From assembly GCA_964407285.1 (NCBI GenBank), contig CAYOVG010000288.1, positions 1 through 9,463 on the forward strand: DNA of 9,463 nucleotides, in the 5' to 3' direction. Origin of the DNA: CAYOVG01 sp964407285. GTDB lineage: Bacteria > Desulfobacterota > Syntrophobacteria > Syntrophobacterales > Syntrophobacteraceae. The notes beneath the pieces are model-generated. The model saw only the letters and a list, made by a program, of their open reading frames with translations. It searched no databases and had not been told where the DNA came from. Below are positions 1 through 6,968 of the stretch, piece after piece. The stretch's first letter is position 1; each line of letters starts with the position of its first letter. A program made the translations under genes and the position numbers.

Positions 1-585
1 GAAATTATCTATGTCCTCCTTGAGAAGTTCAGGCAAGGGTTGTTCATCAATACCAAGCACCCGCTCAAGGAAAGGATGTACTAACTGAAAATGATCTGAA
101 ACGCGCGATACTTCGATGGTTGCGACAAGATGGCGGGCTTGAGCAGAGCTGATAGGGATCATACTTCCAGGAGATTCGGGCGGCAGGTGTCCATCGAAGT
201 TCTCCACAGGATTACCCTCCGGCCCCTTTAGGGCCTTAACAGCCCAATACTTCTGTCGATATGTCTCATGATGCCATTCTGAGTCGTTCTGGTATGCAGC
301 TTTCCAACTTTCTATCACTTTGGCAATAGCGGGTCTAATATATGGCGCACCAGCCCATAGCAGCACTGCCAAAATAGTGAGTAGAGTAGCCATAAGTTTA
401 GAGATCATCTGGGAGATAGATGGATAATAACGAGTATCGATAAGCCTCCCTAATACGAAACAACCTGTCCACAATAGCCCAACAATGAAAAAGGGAATTG
501 TAATAACTACAATAAGTCCTCCATGTTGTTGCTGTGAGTATTCATATAGCGTCCATGAAATTAAAGTAGACCAGTCCCTAAGCAT
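1..585 (-). CDS. Two-TM membrane protein of unknown family, 3' part outside window
   Basis: An uninterrupted reading frame of 195 codons starts with ATG at 585-583 and runs off the left edge, so the C-terminus is missing. A good ribosome binding site, GAGGGAG, sits 6 nt upstream (598-592). An in-frame ATG at 615-613 is an alternative start with a weaker site; a TAG closes the frame further upstream. The visible protein starts MLRDWSTLISW. It has a strongly hydrophobic segment at about residues 23-48 and a second at about 64-84, separated by a short polar loop containing RLIDTRYYP, then a hydrophilic region (about 90-195) rich in W, H, E and Q. This predicts a hairpin in the membrane with a long soluble domain, probably cytoplasmic. 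I recognise no family motif. Codon use is AT-rich, unlike the kinase operon at the right, which suggests acquired DNA. That it is a real gene rests on the open frame, RBS and membrane-protein composition. Confidence 0.72.
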   Translation of the reverse strand, partial: MLRDWSTLISWTLYEYSQQQHGGLIVVITIPFFIVGLLWTGCFVLGRLIDTRYYPSISQMISKLMATLLTILAVLLWAGAPYIRPAIAKVIESWKAAYQNDSEWHHETYRQKYWAVKALKGPEGNPVENFDGHLPPESPGSMIPISSAQARHLVATIEVSRVSDHFQLVHPFLERVLGIDEQPLPELLKEDIDNF

Positions 586-865
586 TTGATACTCCCTCAA
601 GCAAGGAACTGACATGGTTTCCCTGATACTGTTGAACTAACATCTGAATTACAAATAGTAGAAGATTCCCAATCATGTGAAAAATCCTTTTCTATCAGCT
701 TAGCCTGGGCCGTCTCACCAATAGAATGCTCCCCGGTTTTCGACCTCTCAAGTTTAGTCTTAGGAGCCGGGAAACAAAGTAACGATCTTTTTGAGGTGTG
801 GAGCAGGCAAGGTAGCATTGTCAAAAAACTACTGCTCACATACGCACGGAAATCAATAGTTATTC

Positions 866-903
866 GTTTCCAAAGCCTTCTGAGAGTTCAGTAAGCTGGA
901 AAC
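866..903. repeat. Imperfect 38-nt hairpin
   Basis: GTTTCC (866-871) pairs with GGAAAC (898-903). After a 2-nt bulge, 874-883 pairs with 888-897 with two mismatches around a 4-nt loop. That gives about 14 base pairs in total. No T-run follows on either strand, so it is not a canonical intrinsic terminator. It lies 11 nt from the inverted-repeat element at 915 and could be part of a larger decayed mobile sequence or a structured non-coding RNA. Its function is unknown. Confidence 0.4.
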
Positions 904-914
904 CGATCAATGAT

Positions 915-1083
915 CTAGGAGGCTTTCCGAGAACGATAAGGATAGACTAATATTCCCACTATAAGGCCAGCAAATACACTGAAATAATGTTCCTTACCCC
1001 CTCAATTAGCCTTAAGTTGGGTGCTCGTCCCCACTTTTCGGACCAGAATTTTCGAAATTCTTAGTTCTCGGACAGCCTCCTAG
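915..1083. mobile_element. 169-bp MITE-like element with near-perfect terminal inverted repeats
   Basis: The left end (915-934) and the reverse complement of the right end (1064-1083) are identical over 20 bp except one base: CTAG + GAGGCT(T or G)TCCGAGAAC. Similarity continues inward with a 2-nt offset (TAAGGAT against TAAGAAT). Because CTAG is palindromic and present at both outer edges, the simplest reading is a CTAG target duplication flanking a 161-bp element (919-1079) with 16-bp inverted repeats. There is no open frame inside, so it would depend on a transposase supplied in trans. A CTAG target fits the YTAR-type preference known for some IS5-group elements, but the parent family is not established here. 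A near-palindrome, AGAATTTTCGAAATTCT, sits at 1045-1061 just inside the right end. A long structured RNA is the alternative explanation. Confidence 0.6.
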
Positions 1084-1726
1084 GCAAATTTTTCAGTTTC
1101 TTGGAAACCTGGACTTGACCTATAATCCAAATCCAACGGATGTCAATCCAGATCCAATGCGCCGGACTTCTCAAAGCAACGGGAAAGCCGGACTCAATTA
1201 ATTCTGCTACCGATGACTCGATGTGTTTCCAGGATCAAATCAACTCATTGATTCTTCATTTAGATTTGACTTAAAGCTATTGAACATGGGAAAGCTTCAC
1301 AATTGTGAGCTAAGCCGAAGCACATTGGACAAAGCACTTACGTGTGAAACATGGGCTCCCTCTCCTCTCATATGGCAATTCCAGCCCAAAGTCCTACAGG
1401 GGAAATATGTAACTTATCGATTTAATTATAAAATAGCTGCCACGTCGTGCAATCCCTATCTTTAACTACCGGAGATTGAACGAAAATCATCATCACAGTC
1501 CATCTCCACTTCTGATACATGATAGTAACATAGCTACTATGCCAAACTGCACAAAGTGATGTCAAGGATGAATTCATAGGATTGCTTGATAAAAATGTCA
1601 GAATTTCAAGTTGCTCGAAATGCCACGGGGGTCGTGCGATGTTTCCCCAAAGTCAAGACAAATGACTACAGGAGCGATTCCGAATGGGGAAGTGGATCTT
1701 GGAGTGGTGAAAATGGGAACGATAGC

Positions 1727-2355
1727 GAAGGCAAGGTCATCTTCGGCGGACGCCCTCCTGACCCAGCGAGTATTTGCCGATTATCTGGTGTTCACACGCT
1801 AAGCCACGACCACTGCACGGTCAAAGCAAATCAGGCCACACTGCTCTCAGACATCGAACTGTACTTCCAAAACCGACAGGAATCCGATTTCATCGACAAT
1901 GCCCCCTGATCAGAGGGCTCTCGGATCAAGTTTGGATGGGAAATGAGATACCAAGCCATTTTACATGAAATGGAGTCATCAAAAGCGTATTGAAACATTG
2001 GCTTTTCCCTGAAAAATAACTTTAAGATCAGCTACTTCCAAATCCGAGAATCCTCGATCATGCACGCATTGAGACCCGCAAAACCTGGGTCACCTCCGAA
2101 CTCAACGATTACCTCAACTTCCCCCATGTGGGACAGGCATTCGTAATCGAGCGGCATTGTACGGATAAATAGACCGGCAATAATGCTCGCGAGACTGTCT
2201 ACGGCATCACCAGCCAGTCTCGCGAGCAAGCCGACGCACAAAGCGTTGCGGCCACCAATCAGCGGCTTTGGAGCATTGAGAATAGCTGCCATTACATTAT
2301 CGATTGGAACTACGACGAAGACCGTCACCGCATCAGCGCAGGCTACGGTCCGGAG
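1727..2355 (+). pseudogene. ISAs1-family transposase relic (C-terminal half, frameshifted)
   Basis: Fragments in three frames align in order to the C-terminal half of ISAs1-type DDE transposases. EGKVI starts at 1727; then, one frame over, come DALLTQRVFADYLVFTR and a stop (about 1800). Another shift gives TVKANQATLLSDIELYFQNR and DFIDNAP (about 1817-1906). After a 143-bp interruption follow DHARIETRKTW, NDYLNFPHVGQAFVIER, an in-frame TAG after CTDK, VYGITSQSREQA, then WSIENSCHYIIDWNYDEDRHR and GYGPE ending at 2355. The VKxNQ, ARIETR, HVGQ, TS and IEN-H-DxxxxEDRxR elements are hallmarks of this family. The N-terminal half, both IS ends and the last roughly 30 residues are missing. It has at least two frameshifts, one stop and one insertion, so it cannot encode a transposase. 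The start of homology is uncertain; weak similarity may begin near 1611. Confidence 0.85.
1913..2055. mobile_element. 143-bp MITE-like insertion inside the transposase relic
   Basis: The transposase homology breaks between DFIDNAP and DHARIETR, which are adjacent in intact ISAs1 proteins. The intervening 143 bp begins GAGGGCTCTCGGAT (1913-1926) and ends with the inverted counterpart ATCCGAGAATCCTC (2042-2055), matching 12 of 14. GATCA stands immediately outside both ends (1908-1912 and 2056-2060), as expected for a 5-bp target duplication. Joining the flanks restores the family order NAP-PDHARIETR apart from one small frame error in the C-run at 1902-1906. The insert is AT-rich and non-coding. 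Because GATC is palindromic, the exact boundary and duplication length could be off by one or two bases. The family is unknown. Confidence 0.65.
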
Positions 2356-3617
2356 TTGGTCGCCATGGCATACGCGCACCCACAACGGATCAATCGACAC
2401 TGTCCATGTTTGCGGTTGATTCTTATCCCTCCTTTGATGTCCAGACGGGCTATTTGACCTCGCGCGGAAAGCAGGCGGAAGCCTTGCTCGGCGCATATTT
2501 CCGCAGTTACCTGCTGCACGAGGGACTTTTGACCGGCAATGATCGCATGGATGCGGCGCGCTCGTATTTTCGGGCCAATTCCATTCAGCGCTCCAACGCC
2601 ACGGCCCACGCATTTCGGACCGGGTTGATCCCGCGGTATAAGGCGCCCGTGCATTCCTACCCCCTCGGTCAGGCCGACGCGGTTTTCGACCCGATAACGG
2701 CTAAAGTGGTGACCGTCGACACCGATCGCGCCGCTACCGAAGCTCAGGGAATTTTCAACAGTGGAACGGCATTGATATCCTCTTACAGCGCCGAGTATTC
2801 CCTGCTGCGCAGTGTGCTCTTCAACTATCAACAGGGAACGGATCCACCGCCTTCCACGCCTTCAGGCCTGATTGACACGACCGCTCTGGCAATTCCCCTC
2901 ACTGCCGACACCACGGAATTGGCCACGGGAAACGTCATTAATGTAGGTGGGCTAATGTTGGCCAATATGGCTGCCGATCCATTCGTTATGCAATACGCCG
3001 AAGGCTTTTCGATGGATCAGGTTGCCTGGGGCCGACTCACGCTGGATGAAATTTCCCAGCTGACCCTGCTGGTAAACAATCTCTTTCAAATTGAACTACT
3101 TTCTCCTTATCTGAACAAGCTACAGAGTTCCAACGCCGCCTCGCACGTTCTCCGCACCATGGAGCAGGCCATAACCGGCAAATCCGTCCCCGGAGCCTTT
3201 GGAGACGCCAGATCGCGGATAGTTGTGGTTATCAGCTCCGATGGATATGTGGCCGGATTGGCGGGGCTTCTCCAACTGCATTGGCTGCTGTCCGGATACC
3301 AGCAGGATTTTTGTGCTCCCGGTGGAGCGCTCGTTTTCGAATTGAGACAATCGAAGAGTTCGAAGGAGTATCTTGTCCGCGTGTTCTACACCGCACAGAC
3401 CTTTGACCAACTCCGTAACCTGACGTCTCTGACGCTGGACCAACCACCCGCAACAATGCAACTCCTGGTTCCGGGCGGCAGTAAATCGGCCACGGACCTG
3501 GCTGTCAACTTCGACACTTTCAAAAATCTTATTAACGACGCAATCGACCAGCAGTACGTGCAGGATCCGTCGAAAGAAGTCCCGCCCGGGATACTGAATG
3601 GAGTCGATATGGACTAA
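2352..3617 (+). pseudogene. Histidine acid phosphatase (phytase-like), 5'-truncated, probably inactive
   Basis: The frame reads GVGRHGIRAPT from 2352, then GYLTSRGKQAEALLGAYFR, YFRANSIQRSNATAHAF, a central region with FVMQYAEGF and VAWGRL, SSDGYVAGLAGLLQLHW, APGGALVFEL and a terminal FDTFKNLINDAID, with a stop at 3615-3617. This order is that of branch-2 histidine acid phosphatases (AppA/phytase/glucose-1-phosphatase type), which hydrolyse phosphomonoesters in the periplasm through the RHG histidine. The catalytic RHGIRAP (2361-2381) is present, but nothing of this gene precedes it: the sequence upstream is transposase relic in another frame, so the signal peptide and start are lost. A fused frame could begin at TTG 2304 and the first in-frame ATG after the motif is 2406; neither gives an exported enzyme. 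The usual HD of the proton-donor motif reads SD (3237-3242). The body is otherwise uninterrupted, which indicates recent loss. It is convergent with the kinase operon. Confidence 0.8.
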
Positions 3618-3674
3618 CGGTACAGGTTGGACCCTTGAACGACATTAGGGCGTTTGGCAAAAATAGAGTATCCG

Positions 3675-3730
3675 TCCTCGCCGACCTATCAGCGTTCCCG
3701 TAGGCGTCCAACAACGCTTTCAGGCGAGGA
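3675..3730. terminator. Nested inverted repeat between convergent genes, possible terminator
   Basis: TCCTCGCC (3675-3682) pairs with GGCGAGGA (3723-3730). Inside it AGCGTT (3691-3696) pairs with AACGCT (3713-3718), giving an 8-bp outer and 6-bp inner stem. A further AGGCGTC/GACGCCT pair (starting near 3702 and 3755) interlocks with it. On the minus strand, downstream of the kinase stop, a run of five T (3663-3659) follows 11 nt after the stem, farther than in a canonical intrinsic terminator. The location between two convergent 3' ends supports a transcription-stop role; the geometry makes it uncertain. Confidence 0.35.
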
Positions 3731-3766
3731 AGCCGGATAATTATTTACTGCCCGACGCCTAAAGCT

Positions 3767-6559
3767 TCACGACACCTCATTGCCCCCGAATTCCCCGGCA
3801 ACGACGGTCTTGAGCGCGCTCAACCCCTTTCCCAGTTCCTCGATCAGTACCGGCAACCCGGCAATATCCCCCGTTCGCGCCGCAAGTTCGATCCTGGAGG
3901 CCGTCTCGCGCATGGCCATCGCCCCGAGGGTCCCGCACACGCCCTTGAGCGTGTGCGCCTGCCGGCTGAGATCGAGCGTATCCGCGCGCTCCGCGGCGCT
4001 ACGCATGTCCGTCAGCTTATTCACCGCGTCATCTATGAAATCCCGGATAACCGTCATGGCCATCGCTTCATCCTCCATACACCGCCTCACAAGGGTCCGG
4101 CGGTCGAAAACCGGCGCCCGCGACGGCACATCCTCCCGTAACGGAGCTTCCCGGTCCCCCGCGGAACCGGCTTTCTCCGTGGGACCATGCTCCTCCGCGA
4201 AGACGCTTCCCTCCGTGGGACCATGCTCCTTCGTGGGACCATCTTCCTCCGTGAGGACGCTTCCCCCCGCAGGTTTGTCTTTCTCCGTGGGACCGTCATG
4301 TCCACAAGTTGGGGGATTTGCCGGTGATTCCCCGGTCTCCGATGGAGCCCTCGCGGAGCAGGCTTCCACGCGCGCGCCCGATGAAGCGCCACGCAAACCG
4401 GGCAGCCATCGCTCTACCGTCCGGGCAAGCTCCTGGGGATCGACCGGCTTGGATATATAGTCGTTCATGCCGGCCTCCATGCATTTGTCCTTTTCCCCTT
4501 TCATTGCATGGGCCGTAAGCGCAATGACCGGGATGTCCCTGTCGAGGACCCCGGATTCGGGCGATCTTATACGCCTGGTCGCCTCGTAGCCGTCCATGAC
4601 GGGCATCTGGCAGTCCATGATCACCATATCGTACGGCATGGCTTCGAGGGCTTTGATCGCTTCATGGCCGTTCGAAACGGCGTCGGCATGATAGCCCAGT
4701 TTCTCGATGATCTTGAGGGCGACCTTCTGATTCGGGATGTTGTCCTCGACAAGAAGGATACGGCTCTTCCGGCGTCCGCACACCGGAATGGAGCGTCCGG
4801 TGATGACGCGTTGCGCCGCCTCCGCGGTTAGATCCTCCGAAAGCGTCCTTCCCCCCGCCGCCGCTTCGGAAGCCGGCTTACCGAAACGGGCGGTGAACCA
4901 GAAGAGGGAGCCTTTCCCATCCTTGCTTTCGACTCCGATTTCTCCCCCCATCCTTTCCACCAGCCGCCTGGAGATGGACAGCCCCAGTCCCGTGCCGCCA
5001 TACTTCCTCACAATGGAAGTATCCACCTGGCTGAACGGTTGAAAAAGGCAGCTCAGGCGGTCCGCGGGAATCCCTATACCCGTGTCGGAGATGGAGAACC
5101 GTATCATCGCGTGCTGATCGTCCTCGCGCTCGAGCTGCACTGTTACGGCCACCTCTCCCCACGAAGTGAATTTGATGGCGTTGCCCGTGAGGTTGAGCAG
5201 CACCTGGCGTAACCGGCCCGGGTCCCCGCTCAGAAAAGCCGGGACCTCCGGCTCTACCGTGCAAACGAAATCGAGCTTCTTCTCATGCGCATGATACGCC
5301 AACAGATCGCACACATCCACGAGGACGGCGCGAAGATCGAAGTCCAGAATCTCGAAATCCAGCTTGCCCGATTCGATCTTGGAAAAATCCAGGATGTCGT
5401 TGATAAGGCCCAGGAGGGCCTGAGCGCTGGAGCGTGTCGTCTCGGCAAACTCGCGTTGCTCGGCCGTAAGCTCCGTGTCGAGCAGCAGTCCGGTCATGCC
5501 GATCACGGCGTTCATCGGGGTGCGGATCTCGTGGCTCATGTTGGCGAGGAACTCGCTCTTCGCCTTGTTGGCGGCTTCCGCCTTCTCGCCGGCGATTCGC
5601 GCTTCCTGCAGGGCCGCCTGCAGGGCCGCCGTAGCCTTCTTAAGCTCCTCCTCCGCCCGCTTGGGGTCCGTAATATCGCGCGCAACGTGCACGCTGCCCA
5701 ACAGGTTGCCCTGCTCATCGAAGAGAGGCGACGTGGTGATGAAAAAAACACTCATCCAATTCTCGACGTAGACTTCCGAACCGTGCTCCCGCCTGTCTTC
5801 GAGCAACCGCAGGTGCGGACAATCCTCGGGAGGGCGGTCCGTTCCGTGGAAGAACCGGTAGCAGTACTCCCCCCGACACCTCTCGACGGTCAGCCCCAAA
5901 CGGTCCGCCATGGCCTTGTTCACCTGGAGTATGCGGTGGTCTTTGTCCAGAATGCAGATCAGGTCCGGGACCGCATCGAAGGTCTTCTCCCACTCCTTCT
6001 TCGCCATCTCCAGTTCGGAGGTGCGCTCCCGGACTTTTTGATCGAGGTCGCGGTTGGCCTCGGCCAGCAGGGCCTCGACCTTCTTCCTTTCCTCTATTTC
6101 CTCCTGCGCCTGCTTGTACAGCTTCTCGACAAGCGTCCTCTGTTCGGCCAGCTCTTTATTGACGAAGTAGGAGTGAAGCGCCTTATTGACCATCAGCATA
6201 AGGTCCGCAGCATCCCACGGTTTGGCGACATATCCGTACAGGTTTGCATTGTTTACGACGTTGCCGACCGCCTGCGCCGTGGCCTGCCCCGTCAGAAAGA
6301 TCTTCAGCGACTGGGGGAATCGGGAATGGACCTTGATCAGCAGTTCGTCACCCATCATTCCCGGCATGATCTGATCGGATATGATGATGGGGACCTCTCC
6401 CCCCTCCGAGGACAACTCATCGAGCACATCGAGGGCTTCTTCCGCGCTTTCCGCGATTTCTATGTTGACGCCGTCGCCGAGGTATCGGATCAGTTCGTCC
6501 CGCAGTCCCGTAAGAATCGACATTTCGTCGTCCACGCACAGAATCGTCGGTTTCTTCAT
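3767..6559 (-). CDS. Hybrid histidine kinase REC-PAS-HisKA-HATPase-REC-HPt
   Basis: A 930-residue soluble signalling protein that should autophosphorylate and run an internal His-Asp-His relay. Order: REC1 (about 1-128; CVDDE, phosphoacceptor D62, K113 in KPW); coiled coil (about 133-195); PAS (about 190-300) with C228, C233, H238, C247 and the motif HGTDRPPEDCPH; a second coiled coil; HisKA with H343 in MSHEIRTPMNAVIG; HATPase_c with N460, DTGIGIP (492-498) and GGTGLGLSI (521-529); REC2 (about 599-718; LLVEDN, D649 in MDCQMPVMDG, K704); a charged repeat linker (about 720-815); HPt with H869 in RQAHTLKGVCGTLGA. There is no membrane segment, so the signal is probably cytoplasmic, through PAS or REC1. 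ATG 6559-6557 overlaps the upstream receiver gene's TGA by 4 bp (ATGA); the nearest strong purine run, GGGGAG (6579-6574), is 14 nt away, so translational coupling is likely. The actual signal is unknown. Confidence 0.95.
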   Translation of the reverse strand: MKKPTILCVDDEMSILTGLRDELIRYLGDGVNIEIAESAEEALDVLDELSSEGGEVPIIISDQIMPGMMGDELLIKVHSRFPQSLKIFLTGQATAQAVGNVVNNANLYGYVAKPWDAADLMLMVNKALHSYFVNKELAEQRTLVEKLYKQAQEEIEERKKVEALLAEANRDLDQKVRERTSELEMAKKEWEKTFDAVPDLICILDKDHRILQVNKAMADRLGLTVERCRGEYCYRFFHGTDRPPEDCPHLRLLEDRREHGSEVYVENWMSVFFITTSPLFDEQGNLLGSVHVARDITDPKRAEEELKKATAALQAALQEARIAGEKAEAANKAKSEFLANMSHEIRTPMNAVIGMTGLLLDTELTAEQREFAETTRSSAQALLGLINDILDFSKIESGKLDFEILDFDLRAVLVDVCDLLAYHAHEKKLDFVCTVEPEVPAFLSGDPGRLRQVLLNLTGNAIKFTSWGEVAVTVQLEREDDQHAMIRFSISDTGIGIPADRLSCLFQPFSQVDTSIVRKYGGTGLGLSISRRLVERMGGEIGVESKDGKGSLFWFTARFGKPASEAAAGGRTLSEDLTAEAAQRVITGRSIPVCGRRKSRILLVEDNIPNQKVALKIIEKLGYHADAVSNGHEAIKALEAMPYDMVIMDCQMPVMDGYEATRRIRSPESGVLDRDIPVIALTAHAMKGEKDKCMEAGMNDYISKPVDPQELARTVERWLPGLRGASSGARVEACSARAPSETGESPANPPTCGHDGPTEKDKPAGGSVLTEEDGPTKEHGPTEGSVFAEEHGPTEKAGSAGDREAPLREDVPSRAPVFDRRTLVRRCMEDEAMAMTVIRDFIDDAVNKLTDMRSAAERADTLDLSRQAHTLKGVCGTLGAMAMRETASRIELAARTGDIAGLPVLIEELGKGLSALKTVVAGEFGGNEVS
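4176..4300 (-). repeat. Degenerate repeats coding the HGPTE linker
   Basis: On the plus strand TCCGTGGGACCATGCTCCT occurs at 4176-4194 and again at 4212-4230 (36-bp period). Diverged copies start at about 4231 (TTCGTGGGACCATCTTCCT) and 4284 (TCCGTGGGACCGTCATG). In the protein this gives GSV(L/F)(T/A)EE(D/H)GPT units and extra GPTE/GPTK copies within the linker that joins REC2 to the HPt domain. In-frame repeats of this kind can change linker length by slippage; that they do so here is inference. Confidence 0.75.
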
Positions 6560-6957
6560 AACGTTCGGCTCAGCTCCCCGGATGTGAGGGCCTCTATCAG
6601 GTCCTCTTCCGACCAGGGTTTCGGCAGACAGCGATGGAGAGCGGCTTCCTTCCGCGCCCGCCTGACGGCGTTTTCGTCGGCATGTCCGGTCAGCATGATC
6701 TTGACGATCCCGGGAAATCTTCGGTGCACCCGAATGAGGAATTCATCGCCCTTCATTCCGGGCATGAGCCAGTCCGATACGATCAGAAGGATATCGGCCT
6801 CCCCGGCGCTGAGGTCGTCGATGACCTCCAGCGCCTCGTCCGCGCTCTCCGCGCACTCATAGACGTACTTATCCCCGAAGTGCCTCATCAACTGGTCCCT
6901 GAGGCTGTTCAGGACAATCCCTTCATCATCCACGCACAGTATCACTCTTTTGGCCAT
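6556..6957 (-). CDS. Stand-alone receiver (REC-only) response regulator
   Basis: A 133-residue protein made of one receiver domain with no output domain. The acidic pair lies in CVDDE (D10, D11), the phosphoacceptor is D62 in VSDWLMPGMKGDE, T90 lies in LTGHAD and the conserved lysine is K113 in PKPW. Such single-domain receivers shuttle phosphate between kinases and HPt proteins or act by protein contact, as CheY and Spo0F do. It aligns without gaps to the first receiver of the downstream kinase (D62 and K113 at the same positions), so the two probably arose by duplication. The start ATG 6957-6955 lies 11 bp after the upstream kinase's stop, with only a weak AGAG-like site; its TGA overlaps the next start. 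Its position between two kinases suggests it is a phosphate carrier or sink for both, which is inference. Confidence 0.93.
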   Translation of the reverse strand: MAKRVILCVDDEGIVLNSLRDQLMRHFGDKYVYECAESADEALEVIDDLSAGEADILLIVSDWLMPGMKGDEFLIRVHRRFPGIVKIMLTGHADENAVRRARKEAALHRCLPKPWSEEDLIEALTSGELSRTL

Positions 6958-6968
6958 GGCTCGATTCT

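Larger units (their letters stand above)
586..1726. other. AT-rich gene-poor interval with decayed or non-coding DNA
   Basis: No convincing gene is visible in about 1.1 kb. Short open frames exist (minus 597-839 from GTG, plus 1223-1465 from GTG), but they lack ribosome binding sites, recognisable motifs or coherent protein composition. The interval contains the hairpin at 866-903 and the inverted-repeat element at 915-1083, listed separately. A perfect TATAAT at 1121-1126 has a weak TTCTTG 17 bp upstream (1098-1103) but faces no obvious gene. Two short related stretches near 1124-1160 (AATCCAAATCCAACGG and AATCCAGATCCAATGC) look like a degenerate direct repeat. The base composition and lack of coding potential, next to a dead transposase, suggest a decaying integration hot spot. 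This is inference. Confidence 0.6.

Noticed and set aside
597..839. Minus-strand 80-codon frame ending 11 bp before the membrane-protein start
   Set aside because: The spacing would suit an operon, but the start is GTG with no ribosome binding site, and the protein shows no motif, signal or membrane pattern. It cannot be excluded.
915..1083. Integron attC site or CRISPR-like repeat
   Set aside because: The inverted ends lack the GTTRRRY core expected of attC, and only one pair of repeats is present with no regular spacers.
1098..1126. Sigma70-type promoter TTCTTG-17 bp-TATAAT
   Set aside because: The -10 is perfect but the -35 is weak, and no supported gene lies downstream. In AT-rich DNA such matches occur by chance.
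1223..1465. Plus-strand 80-codon frame
   Set aside because: GTG start without a ribosome binding site, no recognisable motif, and it lies in a decayed AT-rich stretch. The TATAAT at 1121-1126 upstream is not enough evidence.
2032..2613. Minus-strand 193-codon frame
   Set aside because: It is antisense to the ISAs1 transposase relic and the start of the phosphatase frame, both of which have clear family motifs on the plus strand.
5285..6862. Long plus-strand open frame (525 codons)
   Set aside because: It is antisense to the large hybrid kinase and the receiver gene, whose domains and catalytic residues are intact on the minus strand. Long antisense frames are common in GC-rich coding DNA, and its protein has no recognisable domain.
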